Below, one piece after another: positions 13,483-13,520 of a stretch of 13,520 nt of DNA; positions within the stretch are counted from its first letter, which is position 1, and every line of letters begins with the position of its first letter. The position numbers were made by a program, and so were the translations under genes. The notes beneath the pieces are model-generated. The model was not told where the DNA came from. It saw only the letters and a list, made by a program, of their open reading frames with translations, and did not search any database. Source of the DNA: Thermoplasmatota archaeon (GTDB lineage Archaea; Thermoplasmatota; Thermoplasmata; Thermoplasmatales; Thermoplasmataceae); the NCBI GenBank assembly GCA_023379355.1, contig JAMCUD010000049.1:1-13520 (forward strand), written 5' to 3'.

Positions 13483-13520
13483 AATAAGTAAAGTTAATTT
13501 AAATGAAGAATATGCACTTC
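13466..13520 (+). CDS. Start of a third rightward gene (partial, cut by right edge)
   Basis: An ATG at 13466 opens a frame (MAGNYEISKVNLNEEYAL) that overlaps the end of the 98-residue gene by 17 bases and runs open to the window edge. The composition matches the neighbouring + strand genes. Too short to identify, and the overlap is longer than usual, so a later start outside the window is possible. Confidence 0.45.
   Translation, partial: MAGNYEISKVNLNEEYAL

Overview
The window looks archaeal, most likely from the order Thermoplasmatales or a close relative. The signs are heavy use of AGG/AGA and ATA codons, strong GGAGG(TGAT) ribosome binding sites inside a tightly packed operon, TATA-type promoters, surface proteins rich in N-X-S/T glycosylation sequons, and a protein resembling the archaeal/eukaryotic sliding clamp PCNA. 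The organism is inferred from style, not from a marker gene.

Right edge (about 12.6-13.5 kb, + strand): three AT-rich genes read rightwards. They are a YwgA-like winged-helix protein, an unrecognised 98-residue protein and a gene cut off by the window edge. About 170 bases of divergent intergenic DNA follow to the left, with TATA boxes facing both ways, an 11-bp perfect inverted repeat, and an 8-bp hairpin that would bury the ribosome binding site of the first leftward gene.

Everything left of 12.5 kb (- strand) reads as one long, nearly gapless operon of about 14 genes with many ATGA-type stop/start overlaps. In transcription order: a six-TM protein with a glycosylated outer domain; three small membrane proteins sharing a C-terminal signature (a tandem paralogous trio); a giant 2071-residue surface protein with about 21 PKD-like repeats and a C-terminal membrane anchor; a 36-residue protein that is half Lys/Arg; a short gap with a possible internal promoter; a 40-residue basic protein; two small proteins sharing an N-terminal module (KRNGKKQ); a divergent PCNA-like clamp with an N-terminal extension resembling that module; a small TM protein; a secreted, membrane-anchored protein with a duplicated domain; a protein with a TM hairpin and a helical tail; and a gene running off the left edge.

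Taken together, the operon appears to encode an undescribed envelope-spanning machine: membrane core, possible pilin- or channel-like small subunits and a long surface stalk, coupled to DNA-handling proteins. A conjugation-like DNA transfer apparatus of an integrated element, or virus-like particle genes, are the leading guesses. No ATPase, relaxase or integrase is visible here, so this stays a hypothesis.
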